This document shows, in pieces, positions 51,900 to 61,003 of a DNA stretch of 64,000 nt. This stretch comes from Spirochaetota bacterium (GTDB lineage: Bacteria > Spirochaetota > UBA4802 > JAKQUI01): contig JAKQUI010000003.1 of the NCBI GenBank assembly GCA_029562645.1, positions 124,001 to 188,000 on the forward strand, read 5' to 3'. The position numbers were made by a program, and so were the translations under genes. The notes beneath the pieces were generated by a model that searched no databases, had not been told where the DNA came from, and worked only from the letters and a program-made list of their open reading frames with translations. Every line of letters starts with the position of its first letter. The first letter of the stretch is position 1.

Positions 51900-52402
51900 G
51901 GGACAGCGAGATAACCGACGAGCAGGCAGAGCCCGGCAAGGGCCGCGGCCACGACGGGGCCGGCGGCCAGGGAAACGATGAAGTGGCGGCGATACAGGAG
52001 ATCGTGCCTCAGGATGGAACGCACTCCATAGACGCCAAACGGCAGATACAGCAGCACGGCGGTCGCCACGCCCGGCGCCGCCGTGCCGGTAACGATTGAT
52101 GCGATGATGTGCGGGAAAAATGCGTTCAGGATAAACATGGAAAGAAAGCCGTTCATCACGAGCAGGAAGTAGCGGCGCCCCCAGAACCGCCACGCGGCGG
52201 CCGTGACGAGAAATCCGATTACCGTGAGGACGACAATCGCGACGGCGAACTGGTCGGGCGACACCGGATAGCCCCCGAAAAACGGGACCGGTCCGTCCGC
52301 GCGGCGCATCATCAGCGCCTCCTCGGCGTTATGGACTGCAAAGAGCACCGGGGTCAACAGGAGAATCTTTTCCAGGCGGGACCGTACTGTCGTATTCTGC
52401 AT
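51896..52402 (-). CDS. HXXEE-domain membrane protein
   Basis: A 168-residue protein with four to five membrane segments. It has the name-giving motif HNAEE (FAVHNAEEALMM) and the second conserved segment LNAFFPHIIASI. The polar residues inside membrane segments suggest a metal site or hydrolase, but no member of the family has a role I can cite. The ATG at 52402 follows AGGTGG; the frame stays open a further 23 codons into a repeat element and is not used. Confidence 0.8.
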   Translation of the reverse strand: MQNTTVRSRLEKILLLTPVLFAVHNAEEALMMRRADGPVPFFGGYPVSPDQFAVAIVVLTVIGFLVTAAAWRFWGRRYFLLVMNGFLSMFILNAFFPHIIASIVTGTAAPGVATAVLLYLPFGVYGVRSILRHDLLYRRHFIVSLAAGPVVAAALAGLCLLVGYLAVP

Positions 52403-52427
52403 TGCCACCTGCCAATCGGATTCGTGC

Positions 52428-52543
52428 GTTCGCTGCGGTCGCCCTATTGCACTCGCTCCGCCGCAAAACAATCATCGTGATTTTGCGGCTCACGGCGGAC
52501 ATCCTGTCCGCCTGCTCGCTGCAACAGGGCGACCGCAGCGAAC
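52428..52543. repeat. Structured intergenic element with 23-bp inverted ends
   Basis: The ends at 52428-52450 and 52521-52543 are inverted copies with 22 of 23 pairs. Inside are two more hairpins: CCGCAAAA/TTTTGCGG (52461-52468 with 52481-52488) and GGCGGACA/TGTCCGCC (52494-52501 with 52505-52512). It looks like a MITE- or BIME-like element and lies between rseP and the HXXEE gene. It could also end the rseP transcript. Confidence 0.65.
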
Positions 52544-52568
52544 TTGAGTCGGATGCCAAATGAATACA

Positions 52569-54146
52569 CTAGTTAAACAGCTTCTGAAAAAACGGGAAAA
52601 AGCTCAAGTCATTGAACACCACGAACACTCCCAGCATGATCAGGAGCGCCACGCCGACGAATTGTATCTTCTCCATCACCTTTTCGTTGATGGGACTGCC
52701 CTTGATCATCTCGATGAGATAGAAGATGATGTGGCTCCCGTCGACCACCGGGATGGGCAGCAGGTTCATCACCATGAGAATGATGGATATCTTCGCCATG
52801 AGGATGATGAACGACGAGATGCCGCGATAGTGCGCGGTGTCGCCGGCGATCTTCGCGATGCGCACCGGCCCCGACAGGTTTTTACGCACATCGAGCTTGC
52901 CGGTGATGAGCATTCCCAGTCCCTTGAGATTCATGACGATGAAATCGACCGGGTCCACGATCGCCCGCGCGGCCGCCATGGGGAGCGAATGGCGCACGGT
53001 GACCATTTCCGGCGCAATGGCGGTCTCGACGCCGATGAAGCCGTACTTCTTGTACTCGACCGACGCGGAATACTCCTCCGCACCGTTATAGATGCGAACG
53101 CGCTTCCCGCGGTTTTGCGCCAGCACGGAGAGGAACTCATCATACGTCGACACGGTCCGGTCGTTCACGCGGACCTTCTTCGCCCCGATGGCCGCCTTGA
53201 TGATCTTGATCTTGTCCGGATCGGTGATGCTAAATTCGATCGACGTGCCCTTGAAACGACCATCCTCAAACCCGGCGAGGGCCAGTTCCTCCCGGTAGCG
53301 GGGCGCGACTGTGACATCCATCGACTTGCCGCGACGCACCAGCGAAACCACGACGCGCTTCTCGGGATGCGAGCGGATGTACGCAACGAAGTCCGCCGGC
53401 GTTTTTACCGGCACGCCGTCGAGCGCCTTCACCTCGTCGAGCTTTTCGATGCCGGCCCGCGCGGCCGGCTCGTTCTCGAGCGAGTCGACCACCAGGACGC
53501 GCTCCCCGTAGGGCATCACCCCGATGGTGAAATAATCGTTCTCGGAGACCCGCGACGGCGTTACGGGAAAGCGCAGGATTTTCCCGTCGCGCTCGACGGC
53601 GACATCGAGGGGTTCGCCTTTCGAGAACACCACGTTCGACTGGATGTCGGAGAAGCCCGTGATGCGCTTTCCGGATATCTCAACGATCCGGTCGCCCGTC
53701 ATGAGGCCCGCCGTATGCGCCGGCGCGACATAGGCGCCGGACTTGAAGAAGTCCGGGATGGCGATGCGGCTCGACTCGACCGGATAGCCCACCAGGTTCA
53801 TGATGAAAAAGAGCACGATGCCGAAGAACAGATTGAAGAGCGGACCCATCACCACGGTCACAATGCGCCTGAGCGGATGCGCCGAGAGGAACTCGTAGGA
53901 TTCGCCCGTCCGCGACTCGCCCGGCTCGTCGCCGTAGAACTTGCAGTAGCCGCCGAAGGGGATCAACGTGAGCTGATAGGTGGTGTCGCCGATCTTCTTC
54001 TTGAGGACGCCCTTGCCGTAGCCGATGGAGAAGATCTCGGCCCTGATGCCGACCATTCGGCCGCCCAGCAGGTGCCCCAGCTCGTGAATGAAGATGCACA
54101 GTCCCAACAGGACCACCGCCGCGAGAATATAGGTTATCGTTACCAT
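52569..54146 (-). CDS. rseP: Site-2 zinc metalloprotease (RseP family)
   Basis: A 525-residue inner-membrane protease that cuts anti-sigma factors and signal-peptide remnants inside the membrane. The zinc motif FIHELGHLLGG is in the first membrane segment (about residues 19-29); the third ligand Asp is in NLLPIPVVDGSH near residue 465. Two PDZ-like domains lie between (GLMTGDRIVEISGKRI and RAGIEKLDEVKALDG). The extended periplasmic part makes it longer than the usual 450 residues. It overlaps the dxr stop by 7 nt in the conserved uppS-cdsA-dxr-rseP order. Confidence 0.94.
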   Translation of the reverse strand: MVTITYILAAVVLLGLCIFIHELGHLLGGRMVGIRAEIFSIGYGKGVLKKKIGDTTYQLTLIPFGGYCKFYGDEPGESRTGESYEFLSAHPLRRIVTVVMGPLFNLFFGIVLFFIMNLVGYPVESSRIAIPDFFKSGAYVAPAHTAGLMTGDRIVEISGKRITGFSDIQSNVVFSKGEPLDVAVERDGKILRFPVTPSRVSENDYFTIGVMPYGERVLVVDSLENEPAARAGIEKLDEVKALDGVPVKTPADFVAYIRSHPEKRVVVSLVRRGKSMDVTVAPRYREELALAGFEDGRFKGTSIEFSITDPDKIKIIKAAIGAKKVRVNDRTVSTYDEFLSVLAQNRGKRVRIYNGAEEYSASVEYKKYGFIGVETAIAPEMVTVRHSLPMAAARAIVDPVDFIVMNLKGLGMLITGKLDVRKNLSGPVRIAKIAGDTAHYRGISSFIILMAKISIILMVMNLLPIPVVDGSHIIFYLIEMIKGSPINEKVMEKIQFVGVALLIMLGVFVVFNDLSFFPFFQKLFN

Positions 54147-55309
54147 TTCATGCTCCTTGTGATTTCATCCGCCCGCTCCCGCGCCCAGCCGTCAGCCGAA
54201 AACACCGCGTGAAGGTCCGGCCGATCGACGGGCGAATGGTCCTCCATGGTCCGCTCGACGATACGCGCAATGTCGGTGAAGCGTATGCGCCGGTGTAAAA
54301 ACGCCTGCACCGCGACCTCGTTGGCCGCGTTGAGCACCGCCGGCAAGGTGCCCGCCCGTCTCCCCGCCGCGTAACACAGCGCAAGCGCCGGATAGCGCCC
54401 GGGGTCCACCGGAAGGAAGGAAAGCCGCCCGAGCCGCGCAAGGTCCAGCCGGCCGAAGGGATTTCGCCGCAGCGCGGGATGGACCAGCGATCCAAGGATC
54501 GGCAGCGCCATGTCCGCCACGCCCAGATGCGCGTGAATGGACCCATCGACGAGCTCGACCATCGAGTGGATAATGCTCTCGGGATGGACGACAACGTCAA
54601 TCCTTTCGTACTCGACGCCGAACAAAAAATGCGCCTCGATCACCTCAAGGCCCTTGTTGAACAGCGTCGCCGAATCGATGGTGATCTTGCTTCCCATGTC
54701 CCAGGTCGGATGCGCGAGCGCCTCCTCCGGCGTGACGGAGGAAAGCCCGTCGAGGGGATGATCGCGAAGGCCGCCGCCCGAGGCCGTGAGGATGATGCGC
54801 TCGAGCGAGTCGCGCGGCATCGACGCGAGCAGCGCGAAGATGGCGCTGTGCTCGCTGTCGACCGGCACCAGCTCCACGCCGCGCGCGGCGACTTCGTCCA
54901 TAAACAGCGCGCCGGCCATCACCAGCGTCTCCTTGTTCGCAAGGGCGATCCGCCGCGCGCCGCCCAAGGCCGCCATGGTGGGGCGCAATCCCGCGGCGCC
55001 CACGATGGCCGAAACCGCCACGTCCACCGGCCGGGAGGCCAGCTCGGCGACCCCGTCATCGCCGCGAAGAAACTCGACATCGGGAAATTTCGCCCGGAGC
55101 GCGTCGACGGCGCGGTCGGTCTCGGGGCCGTCGGCGCTCACGGCGACCACGCGCGGGGCATAGCCGCGGATCTGCCCCTCGAGCGCCGTAATGTTTGAGC
55201 GGCACGCGAGCCCGTAGACGGCGTACTCGCCGTCCAGCGAATCGACCACGCGCAGCGTCGAGAGTCCGATCGAGCCCGTCGAGCCGAGGATGGTAAGCGT
55301 CGCGGGCAT
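54140..55309 (-). CDS. dxr: 1-deoxy-D-xylulose 5-phosphate reductoisomerase
   Basis: The first committed MEP-pathway step, NADPH-dependent conversion of DXP to MEP. The 389-residue protein has the N-terminal nucleotide motif LGSTGSIGLSTL, ALANKETLVMAG, the metal/substrate site PVDSEHSAIF, LTASGGGLRD, TWDMGSKITIDSATLFNKGLEVIEAHFLF and VHPESIIHSMVE. It overlaps rseP and lies 11 nt after cdsA. The ATG at 55309 gives the standard N-terminus; a longer frame overlaps cdsA. Confidence 0.96.
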   Translation of the reverse strand: MPATLTILGSTGSIGLSTLRVVDSLDGEYAVYGLACRSNITALEGQIRGYAPRVVAVSADGPETDRAVDALRAKFPDVEFLRGDDGVAELASRPVDVAVSAIVGAAGLRPTMAALGGARRIALANKETLVMAGALFMDEVAARGVELVPVDSEHSAIFALLASMPRDSLERIILTASGGGLRDHPLDGLSSVTPEEALAHPTWDMGSKITIDSATLFNKGLEVIEAHFLFGVEYERIDVVVHPESIIHSMVELVDGSIHAHLGVADMALPILGSLVHPALRRNPFGRLDLARLGRLSFLPVDPGRYPALALCYAAGRRAGTLPAVLNAANEVAVQAFLHRRIRFTDIARIVERTMEDHSPVDRPDLHAVFSADGWARERADEITRSMKW

Positions 55310-55320
55310 TCCGTTTCGGC

Positions 55321-56211
55321 TCAGGAGAGGCCCCGGACAATCAGATAGTAATAGTAGAACGGCATGCTGAAGACGAGCGCGTCGAAGGCGTCCCACATCC
55401 CGCCGTGCCCGGGGATGATCGACCCCGAGTCCTTGATGGAGCCGTCGCGCTTCACGGCCGACTCGATGAGATCGCCCAGGTTGCCCGTGACCGACAGCGC
55501 CGCGCCGATGAGCATCGCCTCGAGTACGCCGAAGATCTCAACCCCGAAACACGACCGGAAGATGAGAACCGTCGCCGCGGCCGAGAGCACGCTGATCAGG
55601 AAGCCGCCCGCATAGCCCTCCCACGATTTATTGGGCGACACGGGAAAATTGGTCTTGTGCTTCCCGAGGAGCACCCCGGAGAAATAGGCGCCGGTGTCGT
55701 TGAGCATCACCACGATGTTGATGAAGAAAATATGGAACACCCCGTCGGGGACCGCCTTGATGAGGATGATATGCGAGAAGAAGAGCGCGATGAACACCAC
55801 GCCGAAGACCGTAACCGCGAGCGAGTAGATGCCGTTCTGGATCGGTCGGCGGAAGAGCTGCGCCGCCGCGATCACGCCGATCAGGACCGCGACGAGCGCG
55901 ATGATGATGCGGGCGTCCATGAACGGGCGCGCCCAGGCGTGATAGCCCGGCTGCGCGTGCAGCGCGTAGAAGTACATCACCAGGTTCACGCCCAGCCCCG
56001 CGACAAGCCCCGCCGCCATGAAGGGCCGCTTGGTCGCGTCCACCGACGACACCCGGTAATACTCGTAGAGGCACGCGAGCGAGATGATCGCCGAGGCCGT
56101 CAGGATGGGAATGTTGAGCCACCGGTCGGTGGTGAAGGCGAACACGTATACCGGCAGCGCGATCGCCGCGGTCAGGATCCGGGTGATGGTGTTTTTCGCA
56201 ACGCTGCTCAT
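55321..56211 (-). CDS. cdsA: Phosphatidate cytidylyltransferase
   Basis: Makes CDP-diacylglycerol from phosphatidate and CTP in the inner membrane. The 296-residue protein has about eight membrane segments. The family signature is at the C-terminus: SAVKRDGSIKDSGSIIPGHGGMWDAFDALVF. The acidic residues are present, but the usual DR after HGG-x-x reads DA (WDAFD). NDTGAYFSG and SPNKSWEGYAGG precede it as expected. It overlaps the uppS stop by 4 nt. Confidence 0.94.
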   Translation of the reverse strand: MSSVAKNTITRILTAAIALPVYVFAFTTDRWLNIPILTASAIISLACLYEYYRVSSVDATKRPFMAAGLVAGLGVNLVMYFYALHAQPGYHAWARPFMDARIIIALVAVLIGVIAAAQLFRRPIQNGIYSLAVTVFGVVFIALFFSHIILIKAVPDGVFHIFFINIVVMLNDTGAYFSGVLLGKHKTNFPVSPNKSWEGYAGGFLISVLSAAATVLIFRSCFGVEIFGVLEAMLIGAALSVTGNLGDLIESAVKRDGSIKDSGSIIPGHGGMWDAFDALVFSMPFYYYYLIVRGLS

Positions 56212-56924
56212 AGGCCGCCAAACCTCCGTTCGCGCTTCTGAAACGCGAGAATCATTTCGTACAGATGGCGCGGAGAAAAATCCGGCCAGAGGACGTCGGT
56301 AAACATGAATTCCGCATAGGCGATCTGCCACAGCAGGAAGTTGCTCACGCGGCACTCCCCGCTGGTGCGGATGAGCAGATCCACTTCGGGCATGCCGGCC
56401 GTGTACAGGTGGCGCGCCAGCTTCGCCTCGGTGATCCGCTCGCCCGCACGCCGCGTGTCCGCCCAGGCGTTCACGGCGTCGGCGATCTCGCGACGCCCGC
56501 CGTAGTTGAGGCACATATTGAGCACCATCGCCCGGTTGCGGCTCGTCTCCGCGACGGAGTTTCGGATAACGCGCTTCGTGGAGGGCGGCAGGCCCGTCAA
56601 CGAGCCCGAGTGCCGGATGCGGATCCCCCGCTCCTTGATGCGCCCGAGCTTGTTCGCGAAGAAATCGTCGAGGAGCCGCCACAGCGCCATCACCTCGGTT
56701 TTGGGCCGCGACCAGTTCTCCGTAGAAAACGCGTAGAGCGAAACGGCCTGCACGCCGATATCGAGCGCCGCCTCCACGATGGGCTCGACCGCGTCGGCGC
56801 CGCGCCGATGCCCCTCGATCCGGGAGAGGCCATGCTGCGCGGCCCATCTCCCGTTGCCGTCCATGATGATGGCGATATGGGCGGGAATGTTCTTCGGGTC
56901 GAGGAGTTTCCGTATCTCTTCCAT
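56208..56924 (-). CDS. uppS: Undecaprenyl diphosphate synthase (cis-prenyltransferase)
   Basis: Extends farnesyl diphosphate with cis-isoprene units to the C55 carrier for cell-wall and O-antigen synthesis. The 238-residue protein has IIMDGNGRWAAQHG with catalytic D22, GHRRGADAV, LYAFSTENWSRP, LNYGGRREIADAV, DLLIRTSGECRVSNFLLWQIAYAEF and the FTDVLWPDF end motif. It lies 34 nt after frr and overlaps cdsA. Confidence 0.96.
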   Translation of the reverse strand: MEEIRKLLDPKNIPAHIAIIMDGNGRWAAQHGLSRIEGHRRGADAVEPIVEAALDIGVQAVSLYAFSTENWSRPKTEVMALWRLLDDFFANKLGRIKERGIRIRHSGSLTGLPPSTKRVIRNSVAETSRNRAMVLNMCLNYGGRREIADAVNAWADTRRAGERITEAKLARHLYTAGMPEVDLLIRTSGECRVSNFLLWQIAYAEFMFTDVLWPDFSPRHLYEMILAFQKRERRFGGL

Positions 56925-56958
56925 GACTGGTTGCGGCGTCCGCGGGGTTGCGAGCGCC

Positions 56959-57516
56959 CTAGATGTTCAGGATTTCCTTTTCCTTGTTGTCGACAAGCTT
57001 CTGGACGTCGGCGATATACTTGTCCGTGATCTTCTGCACGCGCGCCTGGTAGTTCTTGGAGTCGTCCTCGGAAATCTCCTTCTCCTTCTCCAGCTCCTTG
57101 ATGGTGTCGTTGCCGTCGCGGCGGATGTTGCGGATCGCGACGCGGCAGTCCTCGGCCTTGTTCTTGGCGAGCTTCACGTACTCCTTGCGCCGCTCCTCGG
57201 TGAGGTCCGGGATCTGTATCCGGATGAGGTTGCCGTCACTCGACGGATTGAGCGACAGGTCCGATTTGAGGATCGCCTTCTCGATCTCGCCCAGGTTCCC
57301 CTTGTCCCAGGGATTGATGACCACCAGCCGCGGCTCGGGGCACGAAATGGTGGCCACCTGGTTGAGGGGCATGGGCGATCCGTACACGTCGACCTTCACG
57401 CCATCGAAGATGGCCGGGTTGGCGCGTCCGGTGCGGATGGCCACGAAATCCTTTTCGAGCGCGGAAATGCTCTTCTTCATGCGGTCTTCTACGTCGGCAA
57501 TGATCTCATCAAGCAT
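56959..57516 (-). CDS. frr: Ribosome recycling factor
   Basis: Splits post-termination ribosomes together with EF-G. The 185-residue protein has the usual length and marks: RTGRANPAIFDGVKVDVYGSPMPLNQVATISCPEPR in domain II and LTEERRKEYVKLAKNKAEDCRVAIRNIRRDGNDTIK in the helical bundle. The ATG at 57516 gives the normal MLDEIIADVEDRM start; the 14-codon extension is not conserved in style. It lies between pyrH and uppS as in many bacteria. Confidence 0.97.
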   Translation of the reverse strand: MLDEIIADVEDRMKKSISALEKDFVAIRTGRANPAIFDGVKVDVYGSPMPLNQVATISCPEPRLVVINPWDKGNLGEIEKAILKSDLSLNPSSDGNLIRIQIPDLTEERRKEYVKLAKNKAEDCRVAIRNIRRDGNDTIKELEKEKEISEDDSKNYQARVQKITDKYIADVQKLVDNKEKEILNI

Positions 57517-57579
57517 AGTCGTACACCTGGTCAATAGAGAGTGGCCCGGAGTGCACACGGCGCGCCCGGGCGCGGGAGC

Positions 57580-58308
57580 CTACGAAACCAGCGTCCCGAT
57601 CCGCTCGCCGTGAATGATCTTCGCGAGCGACTGTTCGTGAAAGATATCGCACACCACGATGGGCATGCGGTTGTCCATGCACAGCGATATGGCCGTGAGG
57701 TCCATGACGCGCAGCTGGCGCTGTATGATGTCGAGGTGCGTCAATTCCGGCAGGCGTACGGCCGCGGGGTCCGTGGCGGGATCGCGGTCGTACACGCCGT
57801 CAACCTTCGTCGCCTTGACGAGCACCTCGGCGCCGATCTCGATGGCCCGGAGGCTTGCGGCGGTATCGGTGGTAAAGAACGGGTTGCCGGTGCCCGCGGA
57901 GAGGATCACGGCGCGGCCCTTTTCGAGATGGCGGATGGCCCGGCGCCGGATGTAGGGCTCGGCCACCGCGCGCATCTCGATGGCGGTCATCACCCGCGTG
58001 GGGACGCCGGCCTTCTCCAGCGCGTCCTGCATGGCCAGCGAATTGATGACCGTCGCGAGCATGCCCATCGAATCGCCCGTGGTGCGCTCCATGCCCAGCG
58101 CCGTCCCGATGGATCCGCGGAAGATGTTTCCCCCGCCGATCACGACCGCGACCTGGACGCCGGCGGAGAACACCGCCGCGACCTCCCCCGCGATCCGCTT
58201 GACGGTCGACGGGCTGATGCCGAACCCGCCCTCAGCAGCGAGCGCCTCTCCGGAGAGTTTGATGAGGATTCGGCGATATCGCGGGTGCGGGCCGCTCTCG
58301 CTGTCCAT
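57580..58308 (-). CDS. pyrH: UMP kinase
   Basis: Phosphorylates UMP to UDP for nucleic-acid and cell-wall precursors; hexameric amino-acid-kinase fold. The 242-residue protein has [85 protein letters not shown] and [18 protein letters not shown], all standard. The ATG at 58308 is 3 nt after the tsf stop, so the two genes are nearly touching. Confidence 0.97.
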   Translation of the reverse strand: MDSESGPHPRYRRILIKLSGEALAAEGGFGISPSTVKRIAGEVAAVFSAGVQVAVVIGGGNIFRGSIGTALGMERTTGDSMGMLATVINSLAMQDALEKAGVPTRVMTAIEMRAVAEPYIRRRAIRHLEKGRAVILSAGTGNPFFTTDTAASLRAIEIGAEVLVKATKVDGVYDRDPATDPAAVRLPELTHLDIIQRQLRVMDLTAISLCMDNRMPIVVCDIFHEQSLAKIIHGERIGTLVS

Positions 58309-58310
58309 GG

Positions 58311-58907
58311 TCACTTCCCGATCTTGAAGCGGGTGAAGCGGCCCACGGTGATGTTCTCGCCGTACACGGCGATCTTGTCCTTCACCAGTTCGCGGACGAC
58401 CACCTTGTCGTCCTTGATATACGGCTGCTCGAGCAGGCACACCTCGCTGTAGTACTTCTTGAGTTTGCCCTCGATGATCTTCTCCACCACGTTGTCCGGC
58501 TTGCCGGAGTCCTTCATCTGCTCGCGGTATATCCCCTTCTCCTTCTCGAGCTCCTCGGCGGGAACGTCCTCGATGTCGACATACAGCGGGTTGGCCGCGG
58601 CCACTTGCATGCACAGCTCCTTGGCGAGGCCCTGGAAGTCCTCGTTGCGCGCGACGAAGTCCGTCTCGCAGTTGAGCTCGAGGAGAACGCCCAGCTTGGC
58701 GTTCCCGTGAATATAGGAGGCGATGATCCCTTCCTTCGCAACGCGGTCGACGCGCTTGTTCGCGGAGGCGAGCCCCTTCTTGCGCAACAGCTCGGCCGCC
58801 TTCTCGAGGTCGCCGCCGGTCTCCACCAGCGCCTTTTTGCAATCGAGCATGCCGGCCTGCGTTTTTTCCCTCAGTTCCTTGATTAGTTCGCTTGTTACTT
58901 CAGCCAC
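58311..58907 (-). CDS. tsf: Elongation factor Ts, short form
   Basis: The guanine-nucleotide exchange factor of EF-Tu. The 198-residue product is the short form without the C-terminal subdomain of the E. coli protein (283 residues), as in several other lineages. Seen: [35 protein letters not shown], the classical [10 protein letters not shown] (EF-Tu contact), and the final [19 protein letters not shown]. It follows rpsB by 48 nt. Confidence 0.96.
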   Translation of the reverse strand: MAEVTSELIKELREKTQAGMLDCKKALVETGGDLEKAAELLRKKGLASANKRVDRVAKEGIIASYIHGNAKLGVLLELNCETDFVARNEDFQGLAKELCMQVAAANPLYVDIEDVPAEELEKEKGIYREQMKDSGKPDNVVEKIIEGKLKKYYSEVCLLEQPYIKDDKVVVRELVKDKIAVYGENITVGRFTRFKIGK

Positions 58908-58955
58908 GTTCGGACTCCTTGTCTCAATATCAAAATGTGCGCGGGAAGCGACCGA

Positions 58956-59774
58956 TTACCCGGAGACCTCTCCGTTGCCGAGCTTTCGCGAATCGCCGCT
59001 CGTCGCGTCGTCGTCGGCCAGATCATCCTCGTCGGCGGCATCGTTCGTGTCATCGGCGTCGATTCCGCCCTCGATCACGTCCTCGGACTGCCCGCCCGAT
59101 TGTCCCTCGACGATGGCGCGCGCCATAACGTCCAGGAAGAGCGCGATCGCCCGGATGGCGTCGTCGTTCCCGGGGATCGGAAAATCGATCTCGTCGGGAT
59201 TGCAGTTGGTGTCCACCACCGCGAAGATGGGGATGCGCAGCTTGCGCGCTTCCTGCACCACGATATATTCACGTTTGGGATCGATGATGAAGATGGCGTC
59301 GGGGAGCCGTCCCAAGTCCTTGATGCCGCTGAGGACCTTGTTCTTCTTGGCCAGCTCCTTTTGAAGCTCGAGCACCTCTTTCTTGGTTTCGGCGTCCCAC
59401 TGGCCGGTCTCGCTCATGCGCTCGAGTTCCTTGAGGCGCTGGATCGAACGGCTCACGGTTTGATAGTTGGTGAGCAGTCCGCCGAGCCATCGGTCGGCGA
59501 CGTAGTACATGCCGCATTTTTTCGCATATTCCTCGATCGCCGATTGCGCCTGCTTCTTGGTCCCCACGAACAGGACCCGGCCGCCGCGCTCGGCGACTTC
59601 CTTCATCGCGCTGTACGCGATCTTCAGCCGCTGCATCGTCTTCTGGAGATCGATGATGTGAATCCCGTTGCGCGCGGTGAAGATGAACTGCTGCATCTTG
59701 GGATTCCAACGCCTGGTCTGGTGGCCAAAATGGACACCCGATTCCAATAGAGCCTTCATTGTAACTACTGACAA
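58956..59774 (-). CDS. rpsB: 30S ribosomal protein S2
   Basis: A 272-residue small-subunit protein. The TTG at 59774 is taken as the start because it gives the standard [26 protein letters not shown] opening, and AGGGGGT lies 6 nt upstream; the internal ATG at 59759 would remove the conserved first residues. [46 protein letters not shown] and [25 protein letters not shown] are typical. After about residue 230 there is an acidic, low-complexity tail ([19 protein letters not shown]), not usual for S2. It is the first gene of rpsB-tsf-pyrH-frr. Confidence 0.96.
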   Translation of the reverse strand: MSVVTMKALLESGVHFGHQTRRWNPKMQQFIFTARNGIHIIDLQKTMQRLKIAYSAMKEVAERGGRVLFVGTKKQAQSAIEEYAKKCGMYYVADRWLGGLLTNYQTVSRSIQRLKELERMSETGQWDAETKKEVLELQKELAKKNKVLSGIKDLGRLPDAIFIIDPKREYIVVQEARKLRIPIFAVVDTNCNPDEIDFPIPGNDDAIRAIALFLDVMARAIVEGQSGGQSEDVIEGGIDADDTNDAADEDDLADDDATSGDSRKLGNGEVSG

Positions 59775-60084
59775 GTTATACCCCCTGAAACGATTGAGTT
59801 CTTGTTCGTACGGCACGATTCCCGATGCGCCTCCGCCACGCCCGTGAAAACGCCGGGCGGACCGCCGCGCATTCGGACACCCGAACGCGGCATCGATGCG
59901 GTGCGCATCGCGAATCAACTTCAAATAAAACTAAGACGACCCGTTTGGAAGGTGGCATCGACGCATCACACGCCGATTCACGTTCTGCGCACCGAACCAT
60001 ATCCCGGTGCGCGTGATAGCCGCGGGTGCGGCCGCGAAACGCCATGGTTTCGCTCCCGTAGCGGTCCCGGGGACCGCCAACGGA
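59775..60084. other. Region upstream of rpsB with two hairpins
   Basis: 310 nt without a credible gene. Hairpins are seen at 60034-60053 (GCGAAAC with GTTTCGC) and 60061-60077 (GCGGTCC with GGACCGC), just downstream of the DUF4321 stop. The rest probably carries the rpsB promoter and leader, but no clean -35/-10 pair or ribosomal leader structure was recognised. Confidence 0.4.
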
Positions 60085-60321
60085 TTACAGCTTTCTGAAG
60101 ATCGCGATCCCGGCGACAATGCCGACGATGGCCGCGATGTTCAGCTTGATGCTAAAGCTGACGATTTCGAGATTCACGCCAATCGCGCCCGTGAGGTCCG
60201 CCTTGACGATGGAGGCCGCGGGCGCCAGCTTTGCGATGAGCGTTCCCAGCGCCGACCCGAGAATGCCGCCAATGAGCATGAAGGCGATGAAATAGCCGAT
60301 ATTCTCTCTCTCGAATGTCAT
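60085..60321 (-). CDS. DUF4321 family membrane protein
   Basis: A 78-residue protein with two hydrophobic segments: FIAFMLIGGILGSALGTLIAK and FSIKLNIAAIVGIVAGIAIF. Both the length and the pattern (GG-LGS-LGTL, then LN-A-VGI) match my memory of DUF4321, a small family of unknown function. The ATG at 60321 follows GGAG; frames 19 codons longer begin with an unrelated stretch. It lies between mqnB and rpsB. Confidence 0.7.
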   Translation of the reverse strand: MTFERENIGYFIAFMLIGGILGSALGTLIAKLAPAASIVKADLTGAIGVNLEIVSFSIKLNIAAIVGIVAGIAIFRKL

Positions 60322-60391
60322 GCGCGCTCCCATGTTCCGCATTCGCGGACATGCAAACTGCAGGAGACATGGCGGCACGCGGCTATTTTTG

Positions 60392-61003
60392 TCAAGTGAT
60401 TATTCCGGGGGCGAAGAAGGCCGTGCGGCAATACTCGTAGAGGCCGCGTCGCGTTCGGCGGATATTGAATATGATGTGGACGCTGGTGCTGTGCTCCGGC
60501 GTGTCGGTCACGATCTTTACGAGATGGCAGCGGAGGCCGAAGGTCCGGCAGGCCTGCACCACCGCCGCGCCCTCCATGTCCGCGAGGTCGGCGACGGCCG
60601 CGGCGCGGGCGCGGTCCGCCGGTTTCAGGATCGGCCGGTCGTGGGTGATGAGGGTCGCGCCCGCATGGCCCTCGACGGGGTCCGGCGTCACGATGCGCGG
60701 GCCCCCGTCCCGGAGGCGCGGCCGGTCGCCCTCGACCACCCGGTCGATCACGCGGATGTCGCCCAACGCAAATCCGTCCCGAAGCGCACCCGCCGCACCG
60801 GCGTTGATCACGGTGTCCACGTCGCCGTCAAGGGCGAGGACGGCCGTCGCCATCGCCGCATTCGCCTTGCCGATTCCGGAGAGGATGAGGCGATAGTGTT
60901 CGCCGTCGTACACGCGAAACGGCTTCTTGCCCGATCGGCGCAGGTTCAGCCCCCGAACGAAGGGGGCCGCCTCGAGATAGGTCGCCATCACAATGCCGGT
61001 CAC
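60392..61003 (-). CDS. mqnB: Futalosine hydrolase-like nucleosidase
   Basis: A 203-residue purine-nucleosidase-fold protein (MTA/SAH nucleosidase superfamily). IVMATYLEAAPFV, LILSGIGKANAAMATAVL, VINAGAAGALRDGFALGDIRVID and ADMEGAAVVQACRTFGLRCHLVKIVTDTPEHS are seen, the last with the catalytic-type acidic residues. It overlaps the MqnD gene by 4 nt, which supports hydrolysis of futalosine (to dehypoxanthine futalosine) in menaquinone synthesis. By sequence alone it could also be another nucleosidase. Confidence 0.85.
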   Translation of the reverse strand: MTGIVMATYLEAAPFVRGLNLRRSGKKPFRVYDGEHYRLILSGIGKANAAMATAVLALDGDVDTVINAGAAGALRDGFALGDIRVIDRVVEGDRPRLRDGGPRIVTPDPVEGHAGATLITHDRPILKPADRARAAAVADLADMEGAAVVQACRTFGLRCHLVKIVTDTPEHSTSVHIIFNIRRTRRGLYEYCRTAFFAPGIIT

